NCBI RefSeq assembly: GCF_009695585.1
Contig: NZ_VUNR01000012.1
Span: forward strand, 1-64,000
Length of the DNA stretch: 64,000 bases
Direction: 5' to 3'
Origin: Anaerovibrio slackiae
Lineage (GTDB): Bacteria; Bacillota; Negativicutes; Selenomonadales; Selenomonadaceae
The notes below the pieces were generated by a model. The model worked only from the letters and a program-made list of their open reading frames with translations, did no database searches and was not told where the DNA came from. This document shows positions 35,989 through 46,302 of this stretch, piece by piece (within the stretch, counting starts at the first letter, position 1; every line of letters begins with the position of its first letter). Made by a program: the position numbers and the translations under genes.

Positions 35989-37584
35989 TTAATCCTCCGA
36001 CAGCCAGGTCTTAACAAGCATAGCCATTTCGGCAGGCTTGTTGCGAATAAGCTCCTCGATAGTCTGACGCTCGGACAGGTGCTCCTGCTCCTCCTCGGTC
36101 ATTTCCTCCGGCTCTATCTCGCCGCTCTCAAGCATAGCGGCACGCTCTGCCTCTGCACGCAATCTTTCCTCCTCGGCCAGCCTCTCTGCCTCCTCGATAG
36201 CGGCCTGCTCTGCCTCCAGGCGCTTCTTGCGCTTCCAGTAGAAGTAGCCTGCCACGCTGCCGATAATCAGGAGAACCAATGCCACAGCCAGCATAATCTT
36301 CATATTCTCCGCATCCTTTGCAGCCTGTTCCTCGGCAGCCTGCCTGTCAGCAGCCTCGGTACTGAACGGCAGCGGCTCTACGGACACGGTGTCCCCCCGG
36401 TCAGGGTTGATGCCCACGGCAGAAGCCACGGAACGCTGGATGCTCTCCTGCTGGACAGGGGTAATATCCTCATTGACCAGCACCGCGATGTTGACGCGCT
36501 TGATGGAGCCAGGGGAGGCCACCGTCTTCTCCTTGGCCTCATTTATCTCATAATTCTTGGTGGTTTCCTTCTTGGCATAGTTGGCATTGCTGTTGTTATC
36601 CTGTGCCACATAGCCAGGTACGTTGGACTGGGTACCTGCAGGTCCCCCCGGCGATGTGGACGTGCCGCTGTAGGACTCGTTGATAGTCTGCTCGCTGCGG
36701 ATAATACCGGAATCATCCACCACCGGCGTATAGGTCTGCTTGTCAGTCTGCCGCTGATCAAAGTCCAGCTCCACGTTGACGCGGACATAGGAATGTCCCT
36801 CGCCCAGCGCCTGATCCAGCATGGACTGCACGTCGCGCTGCATGCGCTCCTGCACCTTCCTGGTCATATCCAGCTGGGTCATGGTCTGCTGGCTGACATT
36901 GTTTTCTTCATCGTCATCAGGATCGTTCAAAATCCTGCCGGTCTCATCCACCACGGTAATATTTTCAGGCAAAAGCCCCTGGATGCTCCTGGATGCCAGG
37001 TTGACAATGCCCTTGATTTCCTTCTTGTTCAGCTCCATATTCGGGCGCAGCTTCAGCATGATGGATGCCGTAGCCGGCTTTTCATTCTTCTTGTAAAGGC
37101 TGTCCTCAGGCAGCACGATATGCACCCTGGCCTTTTCCACGGCTGCAATCTGCTCGATGGTGCGGGTAAGCTCCCCCTGCAATGCCTGCAGGTAGTTTAC
37201 CTTGTTCTGGAACTCCGTCACGCCCAGCTTGCTGTCATCAAAAATCTCAAAGCCCTTGTTGCCCCTAGGCAGGCCTTCCGTCGCCAGGCTCAGCCGTGCC
37301 TCATGCACATCGGCAGCCGGTACCAGTATCGTGGTGCCCTGCTTCGTCTCCTGAACCTCATAATTAACCTTGGTCTCCTTCAGCTTGGCTGCCACCTCGC
37401 CGGCATCCTTGGTCTCCATGTTAGTAAACAGCGGTACCATATCCGGCTTGCCGCCAAAGGCAAAGCTGGCTGCCACAATGGCAATTACCAGCACCACTAC
37501 ACCGCCGATAGCCATATAATGCTGCCGTTTCGTCAGCCTGCCCCAGAGCTGCAGGTATTTTTCTTTCAAATCACCCATTACCAA
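35989..37584 (-). CDS. fliF: Flagellar MS-ring protein FliF
   Basis: A 531-residue FliF with membrane helices at about residues 25-46 and 432-452, periplasmic ring-building motifs (RLSLATEGLPRGNKGFEIFD, RIVLPEDSLY-like segment) and a cytoplasmic C-terminal tail that contacts FliG. It is the base on which the flagellum is built. Confidence 0.97.
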   Translation of the reverse strand: MVMGDLKEKYLQLWGRLTKRQHYMAIGGVVVLVIAIVAASFAFGGKPDMVPLFTNMETKDAGEVAAKLKETKVNYEVQETKQGTTILVPAADVHEARLSLATEGLPRGNKGFEIFDDSKLGVTEFQNKVNYLQALQGELTRTIEQIAAVEKARVHIVLPEDSLYKKNEKPATASIMLKLRPNMELNKKEIKGIVNLASRSIQGLLPENITVVDETGRILNDPDDDEENNVSQQTMTQLDMTRKVQERMQRDVQSMLDQALGEGHSYVRVNVELDFDQRQTDKQTYTPVVDDSGIIRSEQTINESYSGTSTSPGGPAGTQSNVPGYVAQDNNSNANYAKKETTKNYEINEAKEKTVASPGSIKRVNIAVLVNEDITPVQQESIQRSVASAVGINPDRGDTVSVEPLPFSTEAADRQAAEEQAAKDAENMKIMLAVALVLLIIGSVAGYFYWKRKKRLEAEQAAIEEAERLAEEERLRAEAERAAMLESGEIEPEEMTEEEQEHLSERQTIEELIRNKPAEMAMLVKTWLSED

Positions 37585-37630
37585 ATCCCCTTGCTACGCA
37601 GTAATAATATAATTGCCATGCCGCTAAAAA

Positions 37631-37936
37631 TTATACCTGCATACGCATGATTTCCTGATATGCCTCCACGGCCTTATTGCGCACGGCCAGTGTCAGCTGA
37701 ACGGCAATATCCGCCTTTTCGGCAGCGATTACTACCTGTGATATATCCTCAACCTGCCCGGCAGCCAGTGCCGCGCCCAGCCTCTCGGACTCCTTCTGCA
37801 AGGCGTTCACCTCACCAAGAGCATCCTTTAAATATTCGCCAAAGGTGGGCAGCGCCTGCTGGGGCTGCTCCTCCCCCAGATGACTCTCAGCCTGCATCTT
37901 TACAGGCGTCATCTGCAATGCTTCTATCTCCATCAT
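37631..37936 (-). CDS. fliE: Flagellar hook-basal body protein FliE
   Basis: A 101-residue FliE with FGEYLKDALGEVNALQKESE in the middle and the conserved end VRNKAVEAYQEIMRMQV. It joins the MS ring to the rod. It lies between flgC and fliF in the usual order. Confidence 0.95.
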   Translation of the reverse strand: MMEIEALQMTPVKMQAESHLGEEQPQQALPTFGEYLKDALGEVNALQKESERLGAALAAGQVEDISQVVIAAEKADIAVQLTLAVRNKAVEAYQEIMRMQV

Positions 37937-37947
37937 GTCACCTCATT

Positions 37948-38409
37948 TTACTTGCTTATATTCAGTGCCTGCTGCGCCATGCTCTTGGCAGCATTAATCG
38001 TTGTCACATTGGCCTCATAAGCCCTGGAAGCCGTAATCATGTCCACCATCTCGGTGACAATATCCACATTCGGCAGCTCCACATACCCCTCGGCGTTGGC
38101 ATCCGGGTGTCCCGGCTCGTATACCAGCTTGCCCTGGGTATCATCCACGCCGATGCCAAGGGCACGCACGCCCTCACCGGCACGGTTCTTCCTGCCCTTG
38201 CCCTTCTGCAGTTCCCCTGCCAGAAGGCCTGCAAAGCCGCTTTCCTGGGCCTCGCGAGGCTGGAAAATAACATACCTGCGCTTGAAAGGTCCCCCCTCCA
38301 CAGTGCGGGTGGAATTCACATTTGCTATATTGTTGGATATAACATCCATTCTCAGACGCTCCGCCGTAAGGCCGGAGGCTGCAGCGTCAATGCCGCCAAA
38401 CATACTCAT
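37948..38409 (-). CDS. flgC: Flagellar rod protein FlgC
   Basis: A 153-residue proximal rod protein with the rod/hook N-terminal motif (GLTAERLRMDVISNNIANVN), the FlgC region GYVELPNVDIVTEMVDMITA and the C-terminal helix ending AQQALNISK. Full length; it starts 46 bases after flgB. Confidence 0.97.
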   Translation of the reverse strand: MSMFGGIDAAASGLTAERLRMDVISNNIANVNSTRTVEGGPFKRRYVIFQPREAQESGFAGLLAGELQKGKGRKNRAGEGVRALGIGVDDTQGKLVYEPGHPDANAEGYVELPNVDIVTEMVDMITASRAYEANVTTINAAKSMAQQALNISK

Positions 38410-38455
38410 TGCACTCTACTCCATTCTATCCTGAAGCACTTTTTCATGCTCAAAC

Positions 38456-38884
38456 TCACTTGCTTGTTATCACTGTCTTGACGCCCTGGATATAGCCGCC
38501 GATCTTCTTCGCCATGGCATTATAATAAATCTGGTTCTTTGCCAGGCTGGCCATCTCCGCATCAATATCCACGTTGTTGTCATCCACACGCATGGTGGTG
38601 CTGTCATCCAGCTGTATCCTGGCAGCCGCCCTGCTGTCAGGCGGCGCCATAGGCAGATGCCTGTCATGGGTACGCACCATCTTCAGCTTTTTCTTGTCAT
38701 CATCCAGCCCCAGCTCCTTGGCCAGCAGGGATTCAAATATCACATCGCTGCGCTTGAACTTCGGCGTATTCACGTTGGCAATATTGTTGCTGATAACCTC
38801 CTGCCGGAGATTTGCCGCCGCCAGCCCCCTCTGCATATAATCCATAGTTGGTGAATTCATTATCTGCTGCAGCACAAAATCCAC
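38456..38884 (-). CDS. flgB: Flagellar rod protein FlgB
   Basis: A 142-residue proximal rod protein, first gene of the motility cluster, with LRQEVISNNIANVNTPKFKR near the N terminus and DVDAEMASLAKNQ-like region (NNVDIDAEMASLAKNQIYYN) near the C terminus. Opening position right after codY matches Bacillus. The preceding spacer holds a probable promoter at 38944-38971. Confidence 0.95.
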   Translation of the reverse strand: MDFVLQQIMNSPTMDYMQRGLAAANLRQEVISNNIANVNTPKFKRSDVIFESLLAKELGLDDDKKKLKMVRTHDRHLPMAPPDSRAAARIQLDDSTTMRVDDNNVDIDAEMASLAKNQIYYNAMAKKIGGYIQGVKTVITSK

Positions 38885-38943
38885 TTCCTCATTTCCGCAA
38901 AATACATGTCAAACCAATCAATTCATCCCATGCCGTATACGCT

Positions 38944-38971
38944 ATATTAATAAATACGACACAAAATGCAA
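38944..38971 (-). promoter_or_regulatory. Probable sigma-A promoter of the fla/che cluster
   Basis: Minus strand TTGCAT (38966-38971), 16 bases, TAATAT (38944-38949), about 60 bases before flgB. The hexamers are good but the spacing is one short of ideal. Confidence 0.45.
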
Positions 38972-39126
38972 AAATCCTCTATAACAGATAAATAAATTTA
39001 TTCCGACTATATTCTAGCATTTTTTTCATGATTTAAGAAGTAATTTTTCATTTTAATCTCACAAAGTCAGAAAAATAGGGCAAAAGTTGCAAGTGTAAAA
39101 ATATAACACTACAAACTTTTAACAGC

Positions 39127-39157
39127 AAAAAACGCAGGAGAAAAACTTCCTCCTGCG
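39127..39157 (-). terminator. Terminator after codY
   Basis: Minus strand CGCAGGAG, nine-base loop, CTCCTGCG, then a run of six T. It separates codY from flgB transcription. Confidence 0.8.
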
Positions 39158-39219
39158 CTATTTTTCTGCCGGAACAGCCACGCCTGCCCAATGCCCCGAA
39201 GCACCGGCAGCGGTGCACA

Positions 39220-40290
39220 TCACTTCCGTACAAACTTCTTCAGATACCATGCCAGCATGTCATCCGGATTCACATCGGCAACCTCCATGCAGTTATCATC
39301 AGCATACATCTTGTAGCCCTTGTCCAAGTCGATATCCGTCATGTCCACGATATCCAGGTCCAGAGCCAGCTGGCTCTCCCATATCCTGTTGGCAAGAGCC
39401 CGTATCTCGCTGCTGCCGGACACGTTGTGCTCCTTGGCATGAGCCTCCACATACTGCCTGGTCAGCTTCTTGCCGTACTCAGCGAACATCTCGTCAATGT
39501 TCATCTCAGTCTCCTCTGCCAGTTCCTCAACCCCGTGCCACAGGTACTCGTTGAGCACCTTGATATGGGTTCCCTTCATACCCTGGGACTTTGGCTCTAC
39601 CACACCGGCTGACTCCAGCTTGCGGAGGGCGTTGACAATAACGGAACGGGTAATGGTCAGCATATCGGCAATCTTGGAGGCATTGACCGGGCCGTCCTTC
39701 CGCTTCAGCTTGCGGAAGATGGCGATAGTGGCCTGTCCCTCGGAAATGGAAAGGGTGCCCAGGGCCATGCGGACAGTCTCCCGCTTCTGGCTCTCCTCCT
39801 GGCTGCGCCTTGCCCTGTCGTGAAGCATCTCCATGCCCACCACGGCTGCCCCGTACTCCGCCAGCAGCAAGTCATCATCCGAAAAGTCCACATCGTACTT
39901 GGCCACCATCAGGGTGCCGATGCGCTCCCCTACCCCATAAATCGGCACAATAGTAGTATTCTTGCCGTTGAACTTGCACTGGGTATTTTCCTCCCCGAAG
40001 GCGCAGGTGCCGCTCTTGGAGCGGATATTAGCAGCAGTCTCATCTATCTTCTTCAGCCAGTTCACATAGTGCTTCGGGAACTTGCCCGGCACTACCACGT
40101 TGTCCATCATCACATCGCACTCAAAATCATCCAGAAAGGCACAGCCGTAAATCACGCCGCTGGTGTCCACTATATAAACATTGGCATCTATCACATTGCT
40201 TAGCACAGTTGCCATTTCCTTGTAGTCCACGTTGTGAAACCGCTGCAGCACGCGGTTTATCTTCCTGGTACGCTCCAAAAGTGTTGACAT
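39220..40290 (-). CDS. codY: CodY transcriptional regulator with a C-terminal extension
   Basis: The first about 260 residues are a complete CodY: N-terminal GAF domain (residues about 1-160, with TTIVPIYGVGERIGTLMVAK and LLLAEYGAAVVGMEML) and the winged helix-turn-helix (ASKIADMLTITRSVIVNALR, then GMKGTHIKVLN). CodY senses GTP and branched-chain amino acids and represses starvation genes, often including motility. This protein is 356 residues long, about 97 more than Bacillus CodY; the added part (IDEMFAEYGKKLTRQYVEAH to LAWYLKKFVRK) is helical and acidic and I do not recognise it. ATG 40290 has GGAGG eight bases upstream. Confidence 0.93.
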   Translation of the reverse strand: MSTLLERTRKINRVLQRFHNVDYKEMATVLSNVIDANVYIVDTSGVIYGCAFLDDFECDVMMDNVVVPGKFPKHYVNWLKKIDETAANIRSKSGTCAFGEENTQCKFNGKNTTIVPIYGVGERIGTLMVAKYDVDFSDDDLLLAEYGAAVVGMEMLHDRARRSQEESQKRETVRMALGTLSISEGQATIAIFRKLKRKDGPVNASKIADMLTITRSVIVNALRKLESAGVVEPKSQGMKGTHIKVLNEYLWHGVEELAEETEMNIDEMFAEYGKKLTRQYVEAHAKEHNVSGSSEIRALANRIWESQLALDLDIVDMTDIDLDKGYKMYADDNCMEVADVNPDDMLAWYLKKFVRK

Positions 40291-40399
40291 TGACACTTCC
40301 TCCTTTTACATCTCACTCAAAAATATATAAAGTTTTGTTCAATATGCAGAATAAACATTAGCTATTGACTGTTTCCATCACTAGAGTATATTGTACCAT

Positions 40400-40437
40400 A
40401 AAAAAAAGAAATAATCACAATATTTTGTGATTATTTC
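40400..40437 (-). terminator. Terminator after hslU
   Basis: A perfect 13-base inverted repeat, GAAATAATCACAA with TTGTGATTATTTC, four-base loop, followed on the minus strand by eight T. It implies that codY has its own promoter. Confidence 0.85.
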
Positions 40438-40515
40438 TAAAAATTTTATAATTTTATTTAAAGTTAGATTATTTAAGTTATTTTGAACACGTTTCCTGCC
40501 TTTAAGATGCCGCCC

Positions 40516-41913
40516 TTACAAAATAAACTGGCTCAGGTCGTGGTTCACCACGATATCCTGCAATGCCTTGTTCACATACTCCGTGTCAATCAGCACATCC
40601 TTCTCCTCCATGTCAGGTGCCTCGAAGGACAGCTCCTCCAGCAGCTTCTCCAGGATGGTATGCAGGCGGCGGGCGCCGATGTTCTCGTTCTGGGCATTTA
40701 CGTCACATGCCAGCTGGGCCAGGCGGTCGATGGCATCCTCGGCAAACTCCAGCTTGATGCCCTCTGTGCCCAAAAGTGCCTTGTACTGCTTCAGCAGGGC
40801 GTTCTGCGGCTCCGTGAGGATGCGCTTGAAATCCTCCTTCTTGAGGGACTTCAGCTCCACGCGGATCGGGAAGCGTCCCTGCAGCTCCGGAATAAGATCC
40901 GAAGGCTTGGATGTATGGAAAGCGCCTGCCGCAATAAAGAGGATGTGGTCTGTCTTCACGGCACCGTACTTGGTCATGACCGTAGAGCCCTCCACGATTG
41001 GCAGGATATCACGCTGCACGCCCTCCCGGGAAACATCGTGGCCGCCGGTGTTGCCGCTGACTGCCACCTTGTCAATCTCATCCAGGAACACGATGCCGCT
41101 GTTTTCAGCCAGCTTCACGGCAGTCTCCTGCACTTCCTCCATGTCCACCAGCTTCATGGCTTCTTCCTGCTGGAACAGCTTCCTGGCCTGCTCCACGGTG
41201 ACTTTGCGCTTCTTGCGGCGCTTCGGCATCATGCTGCCGATCATGTCCTGCAGGTTGTCCCCCATGCCTTCCAGGCTGGAGCCTGCAAACATGCCTACCA
41301 TGGGCTTGCTGCTGTCCTCGATGTCAATCTCGATAATCTTGTCCTCGTACTCGCCGGCCTCCAGCTTCTTGCGGCACCACTCACGGCCCGCCTGGTACTG
41401 CTTCGGCTCGTTCTCCTGAGGGGTTTCCTCCTCAGCCTCCTCGTTGTTGGCCAGGCTGCCAAAGAGCTGGCCGAAAGGATTGCTGGACTTCTTCGGCTCC
41501 GGCACCAGCACGTCCAGGATGCGCTCCTGGGCCATCTCCTTGGCCTTTTCCTGCACGTCCTTTACCCGCTGCTGGCGAATCATGCGGACGGAGGTCTCTG
41601 CCAGATCCCTGATGATGGACTCCACGTCCCTGCCCACATAGCCCACCTCGGTAAACTTGGTGGCCTCAACCTTGATGAAAGGCGCGTCCACCAGCTTTGC
41701 CAGGCGGCGGGCAATCTCGGTCTTGCCCACGCCGGTGGAGCCGATCATGAGGATGTTCTTCGGCACGATGTCATCCTGCATGCTGGCATTGTCCAGCTGC
41801 CTGCTGCGCCAGCGGTTCCTGAGGGCAATAGCCACTGCCCTCTTTGCCTCCTTCTGGCCTACGATATATTTATCCAATGCTTCTACAATTTGTCTTGGTG
41901 TCTGCTCGTTCAA
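40516..41913 (-). CDS. hslU: ATP-dependent protease ATPase subunit HslU (ClpY/CodX)
   Basis: A 465-residue AAA+ unfoldase. Walker A is [17 protein letters not shown], Walker [15 protein letters not shown], the intermediate I domain spans about residues 110-240, and the C-terminal end ([11 protein letters not shown]) is the tail that docks into HslV. It feeds unfolded proteins to HslV. It starts 18 bases after hslV. Confidence 0.97.
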   Translation of the reverse strand: MNEQTPRQIVEALDKYIVGQKEAKRAVAIALRNRWRSRQLDNASMQDDIVPKNILMIGSTGVGKTEIARRLAKLVDAPFIKVEATKFTEVGYVGRDVESIIRDLAETSVRMIRQQRVKDVQEKAKEMAQERILDVLVPEPKKSSNPFGQLFGSLANNEEAEEETPQENEPKQYQAGREWCRKKLEAGEYEDKIIEIDIEDSSKPMVGMFAGSSLEGMGDNLQDMIGSMMPKRRKKRKVTVEQARKLFQQEEAMKLVDMEEVQETAVKLAENSGIVFLDEIDKVAVSGNTGGHDVSREGVQRDILPIVEGSTVMTKYGAVKTDHILFIAAGAFHTSKPSDLIPELQGRFPIRVELKSLKKEDFKRILTEPQNALLKQYKALLGTEGIKLEFAEDAIDRLAQLACDVNAQNENIGARRLHTILEKLLEELSFEAPDMEEKDVLIDTEYVNKALQDIVVNHDLSQFIL

Positions 41914-41931
41914 TGAATTTATCCTCCTGCC

Positions 41932-42480
41932 TTAATCTTCTTCCAGTTCCTCTACCCGGATGTTGTGGTTGGTAAATACGCAGATATCGGCGGCAATCTT
42001 CATGGCCTCGGTGCAGATATCCTTCGCCTCCATCTCCGTGTGCTCCGCCAGGGCACGGGCAGCGGACAGGGCATAAAAGCCGCCGGAGCCGATGGCGCAC
42101 ACGCCCCCGTCCGGCTCGATAACCTCGCCGTTGCCGGACAGCATGAGGATGTTGTCCCTGTCTGCTACCAGCAGCAGCGCCTCCAGCTTTCTCAGCACAC
42201 GGTCAGTGCGCCAGTCCTTGGCCATCTCCACGGAAGCCCTCTGCAAATTGCCATTGTATTCCTCCAGCTTTGCCTCGAATTTCTCAAAGAGGGAAAAGGC
42301 ATCCGCCACGGAACCGGCAAAGCCTGCCAGCACCTTGCCATGGTGCAGCTTGCGGATTTTCCGTGCCGTGGCCTTCATGATGGTGCTCTGGCCGAAGGTC
42401 ACCTGGCCGTCACCGGCAATGGCTACCTTGCCATTTTTCTTGACTGCAACAATTGTCGTTGCATGAAACTGATTTTCCAT
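41932..42480 (-). CDS. hslV: ATP-dependent protease peptidase subunit HslV (ClpQ/CodW)
   Basis: A 182-residue peptidase with a short propeptide: MENQFHA then [20 protein letters not shown]. Thr8 would become the N-terminal nucleophile after processing, unlike Bacillus where a Ser is used. Conserved [10 protein letters not shown] and [15 protein letters not shown] follow. ATG 42480 has AGGAG seven bases upstream. Confidence 0.97.
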   Translation of the reverse strand: MENQFHATTIVAVKKNGKVAIAGDGQVTFGQSTIMKATARKIRKLHHGKVLAGFAGSVADAFSLFEKFEAKLEEYNGNLQRASVEMAKDWRTDRVLRKLEALLLVADRDNILMLSGNGEVIEPDGGVCAIGSGGFYALSAARALAEHTEMEAKDICTEAMKIAADICVFTNHNIRVEELEED

Positions 42481-42584
42481 ATATAAACTCCTAATCAAAA
42501 ACTTCTCTACCAGCTAATGCCCACGCATCCTCTGCCAGCTTATGCAGCCTGTAGCATACCCACGCTGCAAGCCGCAGCACCTTA

Positions 42585-43904
42585 TCAGCCCAGGCTATGC
42601 TGTGCCTTGAATTCCTCCAGCATGGCCAGAGCCCTTTCGGCAATCCGCTGCTTTTTCAGCTTCTTGTCGCGGATTTTCTCCTTGATGGGGGACATGATGC
42701 CGAAATTCACATTCATGGGCTGGAAATGCTTTGCCGGTGCTGTAGTAATATAGTGGCACAGGGAGCCGTGAGCCGTTTCCTGAGGAAAGACCACCGGCTT
42801 TTTCCCCTTGACGCTACGGGCGGCATTGATGCCTGCCACCAGCCCCGAGGCAGCCGACTCCACATAGCCCTCCACCCCTGTCATCTGACCGGCAAAAAAC
42901 AGGTTCTCCCCGTGCCGGAACTCCAGGGTAGGCTTCATGGTTTCCGGGGAATTGATAAAGGTATTCCTGTGCATGACGCCATAACGGACGAACTCGGCAT
43001 TTTCCAATCCCGGTATCAGCCCGAAGACACGTCTCTGCTCCGGCCACTTCAGGTGTGTCTGAAAGCCCACGATGTTGTAAAGGGTGCCCTCCGCATTATC
43101 CTGCCGCAGCTGCACCACTGCATGGGCAAGCCGCCCGGTATGGGGATTTTCCAGCCCCACCGGCTTCAAAGGGCCAAACAGCAGGGTATCCTCTCCCCGG
43201 GAAGCCATTTCCTCCACCGGCATACAGCCCTCAAAGAAAATCTCCTTCTCAAAGCTGTGGGTTTCCGCCTTTTCCGCATTCACCAGCTCCTGCCAGAAAT
43301 GCCGGTACTGCTCCCTGTCCATGGGGCAGTTGATATATGCCGCCTCCCCCTTGTTGTAACGGGAGGCCTTCCAGGCCTTGGTCATATCCACTGACTCCAG
43401 GGTGACGATAGGCGCCGCCGCATCGTAGAAGTACAGATACTGCTGCCCCATCAGCTCCCCGATGTCCTCCGCCAGCTTCCCCCCTGTCAAGGGGCCGCTG
43501 GCAACGATAGTCACTGCATCCGGCTCCCGGGGAACCTTCTCCACTTCCTCATGAATAACCTTTATCAGAGGATGATTTTTTACCCTGTCAGTAATATAAC
43601 GGCTAAACCCCAGCCTGTCAACTGCCAGGGCGCCACCGGCAGGCACCTTTGTAGCATCTGCCGCTTCCATGATGATGGAGCCCAGGCGGCGCATTTCCTC
43701 CTTCAGGACGCCTACGGCATTTTCCAGCCCGGCTCCCCGCAGGGAATTGCTGCACACCAGCTCCGCAAACAAATCCGTCTTGTGGGCAGGGGTGCTTTTC
43801 ACCGGGCGCATCTCGTAGAGCTCCACGGGAATCCCCCGCTGTGCCACCTGCCATGCCGCCTCGCTGCCTGCCATGCCTGCGCCTACGACGATAACCTTAT
43901 TCAC
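42585..43904 (-). CDS. trmFO: tRNA (uracil-54-C5) methyltransferase, folate-dependent, TrmFO
   Basis: An FAD protein with the N-terminal dinucleotide fold ([20 protein letters not shown]) and family regions such as [20 protein letters not shown] and [20 protein letters not shown]. It makes m5U54 of tRNA using methylene-tetrahydrofolate. A GTG at 43904 gives the usual [10 protein letters not shown] start; a GTG at 43919 is also in frame. The start overlaps the topA end. It lies between topA and hslV, where Bacillus also has xerC/codV, absent here. Confidence 0.95.
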   Translation of the reverse strand: MNKVIVVGAGMAGSEAAWQVAQRGIPVELYEMRPVKSTPAHKTDLFAELVCSNSLRGAGLENAVGVLKEEMRRLGSIIMEAADATKVPAGGALAVDRLGFSRYITDRVKNHPLIKVIHEEVEKVPREPDAVTIVASGPLTGGKLAEDIGELMGQQYLYFYDAAAPIVTLESVDMTKAWKASRYNKGEAAYINCPMDREQYRHFWQELVNAEKAETHSFEKEIFFEGCMPVEEMASRGEDTLLFGPLKPVGLENPHTGRLAHAVVQLRQDNAEGTLYNIVGFQTHLKWPEQRRVFGLIPGLENAEFVRYGVMHRNTFINSPETMKPTLEFRHGENLFFAGQMTGVEGYVESAASGLVAGINAARSVKGKKPVVFPQETAHGSLCHYITTAPAKHFQPMNVNFGIMSPIKEKIRDKKLKKQRIAERALAMLEEFKAQHSLG

Positions 43905-46302
43905 TTGCACTCTCAGCACTCTCTTTCGCTTTAGCAGCCTTTTCCCGCTGCTTTGCCAACTCTTTATTTATCGGATGATTAATCCTGGTTTCACAGGCAT
44001 CATTGCTGCAATAAGGCAGCACCCTGCCATTTCTATAAACATGCTTCAGCTGCAGGCTGCCGCATTTCGGGCATTTTTCCTCCAATGGAACATCCCAGGT
44101 GACAAAATCACACTCAGGATAATTCTTGCAGCCATAAAAATTCTTGCCCCGGCGGGATTTCCGCTCCACGATAGTACCATCGCACTTAGGGCACTTGATC
44201 CCCGTATCCTTCAGAAGCGGCTTTGTATTGCGGCACTCAGGGAAGCCCGGGCAGGCCAGGAACTTGCCGAACCTGCCCTGCTTCACCACCATCATGCGGC
44301 CGCACAAATCACAAGGCACGTCGGAGACCTCCACCGGCAGCTCCACATGGCCGATGGCCTCATCAGCCTTGGCCAGCTCCTCTGCAAAAGGCGTATAAAA
44401 ATCCCCCAGAAGCTTCTGATAGCCCAGCTCGCCTCCGGCAATGCCATCCAGGCGGCTTTCCATGGTGGCGGTGAACTTCTCATCCACAATGTCCTTGAAG
44501 TATTCTTCCAAAAGATCCACCACCACAAAGCCCAGCTCCGTAGGCTGGAATGCCTTGCTGATGCGGGACACATAGCCCCTGGCAAGAATGGTCTCAATAA
44601 TCGGGGCATAGGTACTAGGACGCCCAATGCCCTTTTCTTCCAGCAGCTTGACCAGTGAGGCGTCATTGTACCTTGGCGGCGGCTCCGTAAAATGCTGCTT
44701 CGGCACTGCCTTCATCAGCCTCAGCTCATCACCCTCCGCCAGCTCCGGCAGGCTCATATCCTTGTCGCCCTCATTGTCTGCCATGATGTAGACAGCCTGA
44801 AAGCCCGGGAATTTCAGCTGGGAGCCGCTGGCGGCAGCCTGCAGGCCGCCGTTCTGCAGTTTGACGGACAGGGTATCAAATACCGCCGGCACCATCTGGC
44901 TTGCCACGAAACGCTGCCAGATAAGCTGATACAGCCGGAACTGGTCCTTGTTCAGATACTTTTCGATTTCCTCCGGCACGAACCCAACGCTGGTAGGGCG
45001 GATGGCCTCATGGGCATCCTGGGACTTCTTGCTGGCGGAGTAGACATTTGCCTTTTCCGGGTAATACTCCTGCCCGAAGTGGTCAATGATATATTCCTTC
45101 GCCTCCGCCTGGGCCACCTCCGAAATACGGGTAGAATCAGTACGCATGTAGGTGATGAGGCCGGATGGCCCCTTGCGCCCCAAATCGATGCCCTCATAGA
45201 GCTGCTGCGCCACCATCATGGTCTTCCTGGAGGTAAAGCCCAGCTTCCTGGCAGCATCCTGCTGCAGGCTGGAGGTGGTGAAAGGCGCTGCCGCCTTGCG
45301 GCTCCTCTGCCGCTTCTTCACCTCCGCCACGGACCAGGTACCCTCTGCTGCCAGGGCAGCGGCACGTTCCGCATCCTGCTGGTTGTGAATGTCCAGCTTG
45401 TAGCCCTTGATAGGCGGCATGTCATCTGCCATCTCACCTGTACGGGAAAAATCTTCCCCCATGGCTACCAGGTCCGCGCCAAACTGGTTGCTCTTGCCCT
45501 TTTTCAGCTTCAAATCAATGGTCCAGTATTCCTGGGATACAAAGGCCTGAATCGCCTTCTCCCGGTCACAGATGAGCTTAACAGTCACGGACTGCACCCT
45601 GCCGGCACTGAGCCCCTTCCTGACCTTGCGCCAGAGCAGGGGACTCAGCTTGTAGCCCACAATGCGGTCCAGCATGCGCCGGGCCTGCTGGGCATCCACC
45701 CGGTCAATATTGATGGGATGAGGCTCCTTGATAGCCGCCTGAATGGCCGGCTTGGTAATCTCATTGAAGACTATGCGGCAGGGGCTGGCGGCATCAATAT
45801 CAAAAAGATGTGCCAGATGCCAGGCGATAGCCTCCCCCTCCCGGTCGGGATCGCTTGCCAGATACACCTTGTCAGCCTTGGCGGCCTCCTTCTTCAGTGC
45901 CTTGATCAAATCTCCCTTGCCCCGGATATTTATGTATTTGGGCTCAAAATTGTTCTCCACGTCAATGCCAAACTGGCTCTTGGGCAAATCCCTGAGATGC
46001 CCCATGGAAGCGCGCACCGTGTACCCCTTGCCCAGATAGCGCTCAATGGTCTTTGCCTTGGTAGGGGATTCCACCAGTACCAGAGTGCCACCCTTTTCCT
46101 CTTTCTTTGCCCTTGTTTTTTTCGCAGCCGTCTTTTTGGCCGCTGTCTTCGCCGCCGTGGTCTTCTTAGCGGCTGTTTTCGTCGCTGCCGTCTTTTTTGC
46201 CGCTGCCTTCTTCGCAGCTGCCTTCACCGGCTTCTTCTCCCCGGCAGCCTCCACCGGGCTGCCTGCTTCTTTTATCTCAGCTTCTGCCTGCACCTTGCTC
46301 AC
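43897..46302 (-). CDS. topA: DNA topoisomerase I with an Ala/Lys-rich N-terminal tail
   Basis: An 801-residue type IA topoisomerase. After a tail of AAKK-type repeats (residues about 25-70), the Toprim domain ([20 protein letters not shown]), active-site Tyr in [14 protein letters not shown], and three C-terminal four-cysteine zinc ribbons (CDLCG..., CPKCDG..., CPKCGS...) are seen. It relaxes negative supercoils. The basic tail resembles histone H1-like bacterial proteins and may aid DNA binding (inference). Confidence 0.96.
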   Translation of the reverse strand: MSKVQAEAEIKEAGSPVEAAGEKKPVKAAAKKAAAKKTAATKTAAKKTTAAKTAAKKTAAKKTRAKKEEKGGTLVLVESPTKAKTIERYLGKGYTVRASMGHLRDLPKSQFGIDVENNFEPKYINIRGKGDLIKALKKEAAKADKVYLASDPDREGEAIAWHLAHLFDIDAASPCRIVFNEITKPAIQAAIKEPHPINIDRVDAQQARRMLDRIVGYKLSPLLWRKVRKGLSAGRVQSVTVKLICDREKAIQAFVSQEYWTIDLKLKKGKSNQFGADLVAMGEDFSRTGEMADDMPPIKGYKLDIHNQQDAERAAALAAEGTWSVAEVKKRQRSRKAAAPFTTSSLQQDAARKLGFTSRKTMMVAQQLYEGIDLGRKGPSGLITYMRTDSTRISEVAQAEAKEYIIDHFGQEYYPEKANVYSASKKSQDAHEAIRPTSVGFVPEEIEKYLNKDQFRLYQLIWQRFVASQMVPAVFDTLSVKLQNGGLQAAASGSQLKFPGFQAVYIMADNEGDKDMSLPELAEGDELRLMKAVPKQHFTEPPPRYNDASLVKLLEEKGIGRPSTYAPIIETILARGYVSRISKAFQPTELGFVVVDLLEEYFKDIVDEKFTATMESRLDGIAGGELGYQKLLGDFYTPFAEELAKADEAIGHVELPVEVSDVPCDLCGRMMVVKQGRFGKFLACPGFPECRNTKPLLKDTGIKCPKCDGTIVERKSRRGKNFYGCKNYPECDFVTWDVPLEEKCPKCGSLQLKHVYRNGRVLPYCSNDACETRINHPINKELAKQREKAAKAKESAESASE

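Larger units (their letters stand above)
38885..39219. other. AT-rich spacer between codY and flgB
   Basis: No gene is supported. It holds the codY terminator (39127-39157) and a probable sigma-A promoter for the fla/che cluster (38944-38971). The rest is A/T-rich without clear repeats. Confidence 0.6.

Noticed and set aside
38885-39219. Strong CodY box before flgB
   Set aside because: Best matches reached only about 10 of 15 positions, not above what AT-rich DNA would give.
40408-40437. CodY self-regulatory operator
   Set aside because: The perfect inverted repeat is followed by a T run and fits a terminator of hslU better.
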